The notes under the pieces are model-generated. The model was not told where the DNA came from. It saw only the letters and a list, made by a program, of their open reading frames with translations, and ran no database searches. The translations under genes and the position numbers were made by a program. A DNA stretch of 8,627 bases from DASRCB01 sp035653295 (GTDB lineage Bacteria > Acidobacteriota > Terriglobia > Bryobacterales > Bryobacteraceae). Each line of letters begins with the position of its first letter. The stretch's first letter is position 1. Location: the NCBI GenBank assembly GCA_035653295.1, contig DASRCB010000077.1, forward strand, positions 1-8,627, in the 5' to 3' direction. Below are positions 6,163 to 8,627 of this stretch, in pieces.

Positions 6163-7284
6163 GTGCCCACGCTCCGCGGCCTGACCTGGAAGCACGATCG
6201 CGGCCTCGCTCCTCTGGTTGCAACCGCGGCCGAGTTCGCGGCGACCCACCCTGGCGTGACCATCAACTGGGAAGCGCGCAGCCTCCACGAGTTCGGCGAT
6301 GTCTCGGTGGCATCCATCGCCGATCAGTACGACTTCATCGTCATCGATCATCCGTTCATGGGCGACGTCGCGCGCGACCGATACCTGCTGCCGCTCGACC
6401 AGCACCTTGACCTGAAGACGCTCGCCGCCGAAAGCGCCGGGGCATCCCATCAGAGTTACTTCTACGCCGGCCATCAGTGGGCGCTGGCCAACGACGCCGC
6501 CTCGCAGGTGTCCGGCTATCGTCCGGATCTGATCGGCGCGGTGCCCACCTCCTGGCCCGAGGTTCTCGAACTGGCGAAAACGCGCCCGGGCTTCGTCACC
6601 CCGGCGCTGCTCCCGCTCGACTCGATGATGTGCTTCTTCACCCTCTGCGCCAATGCCGGCCGGCCCTGCTGCGAAACGCCCGGCGGCGTGATGGTGGATC
6701 GTGCCGCCGGCGAGTCCGCGCTCGAAGTCCTTCAGTCCCTCGCCTCTCACGCCGCATCCGACGCGCTCTCCTCGAATCCCATTGCCATCTGGGAGCGGAT
6801 GAGCGCCAGTGATGAGATCGCCTGTTGCCCGCTGGCCTTCGGCTACTCTAACTACGCCCGCGACGGCTACCGCCAGCGTCGGCTCGCGTTCGCCAACATT
6901 CCCGGCGTGAAAGGCGCCACTCTCGGCGGCGCGGGCATCTCCGTCACGCGTCGCTGCGCGGACGTGCCCACCGCTGTCGAATACGCCGCCTGGATCGCGG
7001 GCGCCGAGTGCCAGCGAACGACGTACGTCCGTTCAGGGGGCCAGCCCGGCAACCGGTGCGCATGGCTCGATGATGCGGCGAACGAGCTCACGCACAGCTA
7101 TTTCCGCGCCATCCTGCCGACCATCGAAGCGGCTTACGTGCGCCCGCGCTTCGCCGGCTTTGTCGATTTCCAAACGGCGGCGGGGCACGCGGTGCACGCG
7201 CTCCTGCGCGGCGAACAACCCGCTCGCGCGACCCTCGACAAACTCGACGAACTCTGGGCTACTGCTTCGGCATGTTGTAGGTGA
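6163..7284 (+). CDS. Solute-binding-protein-like protein without signal peptide
   Basis: At 373 residues, this looks like an ABC-type extracellular solute-binding protein (periplasmic-binding fold type II). Family-like pieces are LRGLTWKHDRGLAPLV at the start, PGVTINWEARSLHEFGD (30-46), the strand YDFIVIDHPFMGDVA (56-70), LLPLDQHL, SWPEVLELAKT (130-140), and a late GGQPGNRCAW region. Translation starts at GTG 6163, 1 nt after the CaiB/BaiF stop, without a visible Shine-Dalgarno. The fold begins at once: there is no hydrophobic signal peptide or lipobox, and upstream sequence belongs to the previous gene. It contains 11 cysteines, including pairs at 169-170, 221-222 and 371-372, which fits a reducing cytoplasm better than the periplasm. 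No permease or ATPase gene adjoins. I recall relatives next to CoA-transferase genes in proteobacteria, a memory rather than a search. A cytosolic ligand-binding or accessory role is possible. Its last 26 nt overlap the convergent TonB-like gene. Confidence 0.8.
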   Translation: MPTLRGLTWKHDRGLAPLVATAAEFAATHPGVTINWEARSLHEFGDVSVASIADQYDFIVIDHPFMGDVARDRYLLPLDQHLDLKTLAAESAGASHQSYFYAGHQWALANDAASQVSGYRPDLIGAVPTSWPEVLELAKTRPGFVTPALLPLDSMMCFFTLCANAGRPCCETPGGVMVDRAAGESALEVLQSLASHAASDALSSNPIAIWERMSASDEIACCPLAFGYSNYARDGYRQRRLAFANIPGVKGATLGGAGISVTRRCADVPTAVEYAAWIAGAECQRTTYVRSGGQPGNRCAWLDDAANELTHSYFRAILPTIEAAYVRPRFAGFVDFQTAAGHAVHALLRGEQPARATLDKLDELWATASACCR

Positions 7285-8296
7285 ACACCAGCTGCAGCCG
7301 GAGGTCAGCGCCCGGGTAATCGGCCGGCAGCGGGGGGAAAGGATTGGAGGCGCTGACTCCCGCGACGGCCGCGCGATCGAGGGCCTCAGTCCCGGATGGA
7401 ATCGAGATGACCAGGCGTGGCACGGAGCCATCACGCGCGATAGCGAACTGCAGCGTGGTGACGCCCTGACGGCCAAGGCGCGCGCTCTCCGGGACCACGG
7501 CGGCCCAGTTGCGTCGCACCGCCGTCAGCACGCGAATCAGGTAGGGCCGGAAATCGATGCCATGCGTGTCGCTCAGGATTTGCGGAGCAATGGTCGATTT
7601 CAGCCGTTGCGGCGCCTGCGCGGATCCAAGCCCCGGAATCTGCGGAGGCGCGATCTGCACCTCCATCTCGCCGATATCGGCGCCCCCCTGATTCGCTGAG
7701 CGCGCGGCGCTGTGTAGTGCGTCCTGAAGCGAGTGAGACGGCGGCAGAATCCGCGCCATAGTCTGAGTGCGGGGCGCCGAGCCGTTCTGCCCCGGCGTCT
7801 CGAAGGCCAGCTTCGGCTCTTCCTCCTGAATGCGCGGCGGCGGAGCCGGTGTGTTCACGCCGGGCGGTGGAGCGACCGCGCGATTGGTGGCTTCGATCTG
7901 CGGAGGAGGCGGCGCAGCGGCTGCCGGGGCGGGCTTCGGAGAGCGCTGCATGGGCGGCGCGATGAAACGCTTTGGCGCGGGCGGCGGCGATGGCCGACTC
8001 TCCTCGGTGAGGTCGCGGAGGTTCACCGCTTTGGTCACGCCCTGGTGCACGGGGCTGGGCGGCTGCGAAATGTGCACCGGCGCGACCAGGCGTGTGGCGT
8101 GGCGCAGTTCGGCGATGATGTTCTCCTCCGGCCGGGGCGGCGTTCCTTCCTTGCTCCAGAGCCAGCCGATGACGGTAAACGCGACGATGTTGATGACAAT
8201 GGAGCCGAGGCCCGCGCACAGGTAGTTGCGCCCTCCCGCCCGGTCGGCGTCAAGCAGGAAGTGTAATTCCGCGTCCGTCTGCGTGCTTGCCGGCAT
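7259..8296 (-). CDS. TonB/TolA-like energy transducer protein
   Basis: This protein of about 345 residues has TonB architecture. It has a short cytoplasmic N-terminus, one membrane segment at about 25-48 (NYLCAGLGSIVINIVAFTVI), a long proline-rich periplasmic linker at about 75-165 with runs such as RPSPPPAPKR and PKPAPAAAAPPPP, and a C-terminal TonB_C-like domain at about 248-341. The C-terminal domain contains FRPYLIRVLTAVRRNW, TTLQFAIARDGSVPRLVI, LDRAAVAGVSASNPFPPLP and LQLVFTYN. TonB proteins pass energy from the inner-membrane ExbB/ExbD motor to outer-membrane receptors, while TolA-like relatives serve envelope integrity. No exbB or exbD gene is in the window, so the partner is unknown. 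The start is uncertain: ATG at 8296-8294 was chosen, and a TTG at 8332-8330 would add 12 residues; neither has a clear Shine-Dalgarno. The gene follows the Gfo/Idh/MocA gene on the same strand, and its TAG (7261-7259) lies inside the opposing gene. Confidence 0.88.
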   Translation of the reverse strand: MPASTQTDAELHFLLDADRAGGRNYLCAGLGSIVINIVAFTVIGWLWSKEGTPPRPEENIIAELRHATRLVAPVHISQPPSPVHQGVTKAVNLRDLTEESRPSPPPAPKRFIAPPMQRSPKPAPAAAAPPPPQIEATNRAVAPPPGVNTPAPPPRIQEEEPKLAFETPGQNGSAPRTQTMARILPPSHSLQDALHSAARSANQGGADIGEMEVQIAPPQIPGLGSAQAPQRLKSTIAPQILSDTHGIDFRPYLIRVLTAVRRNWAAVVPESARLGRQGVTTLQFAIARDGSVPRLVISIPSGTEALDRAAVAGVSASNPFPPLPADYPGADLRLQLVFTYNMPKQ

Positions 8297-8358
8297 TGAG
8301 GAGCTTGTGTCAGGACGTTCGCCGACAGGCAAGGGTTGCCGGACGTGGAACGAGCGCT

Positions 8359-8627
8359 TCAGCGAACAGCCTGAAGCCGCTGAGAGATTTGCCTCGTGTG
8401 CTCTTCGATTTTACCAAGAATTTCGAGGCAGACCTCCAGAGCCAGCAGGCCCCGTTCGCCGGTCACCACGGGTTTCTCGCGCGTTTGTACCGCGCCGAGA
8501 AATGATTCCAACTCCCGCCGCAGCGGCTCACTTTTTTCCACCGGCAGAATGGCGGGAGTGACCTCGCGCGCCGGCGAGACGGTGAAGGTGAGCGCTTCCT
8601 GGCGCTGGTAATCGAGCGAGATGTACT
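8359..8627 (-). CDS. Gfo/Idh/MocA family oxidoreductase, C-terminal end (truncated by window edge)
   Basis: The minus-strand frame is open from the right edge of the window to the TGA at 8361-8359, giving about 89 residues. The visible part begins YISLDYQRQEALTF, continues with AREVTPAILPVEKSEPLRRELESFL, then KPVVTGERGLLALEVCLEILGKIEEH and a polar tail. The pattern of E-P-L...EL..F, then P-V-V-[ST]-G-E-x-G-L-x-A-L-E-V, is the usual C-terminal end of NAD(P)-dependent sugar oxidoreductases of the Gfo/Idh/MocA family. The N-terminal Rossmann domain lies beyond the window. The Y-I-S-L-D-Y start recalls UDP-sugar dehydrogenases such as the GnnA type of amino-sugar lipid A synthesis, but this is only a resemblance. 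A GTG at 8541 is an internal codon, not the start. It is probably cotranscribed with the TonB-like gene, which starts 26 or 62 nt further on. Confidence 0.8.
   Translation of the reverse strand, partial: YISLDYQRQEALTFTVSPAREVTPAILPVEKSEPLRRELESFLGAVQTREKPVVTGERGLLALEVCLEILGKIEEHTRQISQRLQAVR

Noticed and set aside
7733..8266. A plus-strand frame opposite the TonB-like gene, rich in Arg and Gly.
   Set aside because: It is the complement of the proline-rich linker codons; low-complexity Gly/Arg output is expected there.
8356..8377. A 7-bp inverted repeat (GCTTCAG / CTGAAGC, 8-nt loop) over the stop of the Gfo/Idh/MocA gene, considered as a terminator.
   Set aside because: The stem is short and no T-run follows on the minus strand, and the next same-strand gene starts close by. 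It is more likely chance or a weak hairpin.

Overview
The window is a GC-rich, densely coding piece of a bacterial chromosome. It holds eight protein genes, no RNA genes, no CRISPR array and no recognisable mobile element. The gene set suggests an Acidobacteriota bacterium of the Solibacter/Bryobacter type: an SMP-30 lactonase beside a RhaT-type symporter, a proline-rich single-pass TonB/TolA-like protein, and a Gfo/Idh/MocA oxidoreductase. This placement is an inference from gene style, not a database result.

Layout. Positions 1-530 (+) hold the C-terminal part of a multi-pass membrane protein that starts outside the window. Positions 534-7284 (+) hold six genes in one tight run: an SMP-30/gluconolactonase-type hydrolase, a RhaT-family sugar/proton symporter, a short-chain dehydrogenase, a fused alpha-beta class I CoA-transferase-like protein, a class III (CaiB/BaiF) CoA-transferase, and a solute-binding-protein-like protein with no signal peptide. 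The junctions within this run are a 4-nt ATGA overlap, a 17-nt gap, a 1-nt gap, a 10-nt gap and a 1-nt gap. Together they indicate one transcript with translational coupling. On the minus strand, 7259-8296 encodes a TonB-like protein, and 8359-8627 is the C-terminal end of a Gfo/Idh/MocA oxidoreductase lying upstream of it. The plus-strand run and the TonB-like gene converge and overlap by 26 nt.

How the genes may work together (inference). The symporter would import a sugar or sugar-like compound, the SMP-30 protein would open a lactone, and the dehydrogenase would oxidise or reduce a hydroxyl or carbonyl. The two unrelated CoA-transferase-fold enzymes would move the resulting carboxylate into, or within, CoA-thioester chemistry. 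This is not a standard sugar pathway: no kinase, aldolase or isomerase is present. The class I CoA-transferase-like protein lacks the usual catalytic glutamate and resembles the IpdAB hydrolase type. The binding-protein-like partner appears cytosolic and has no permease beside it. These last points make the operon the most interesting part of the window.
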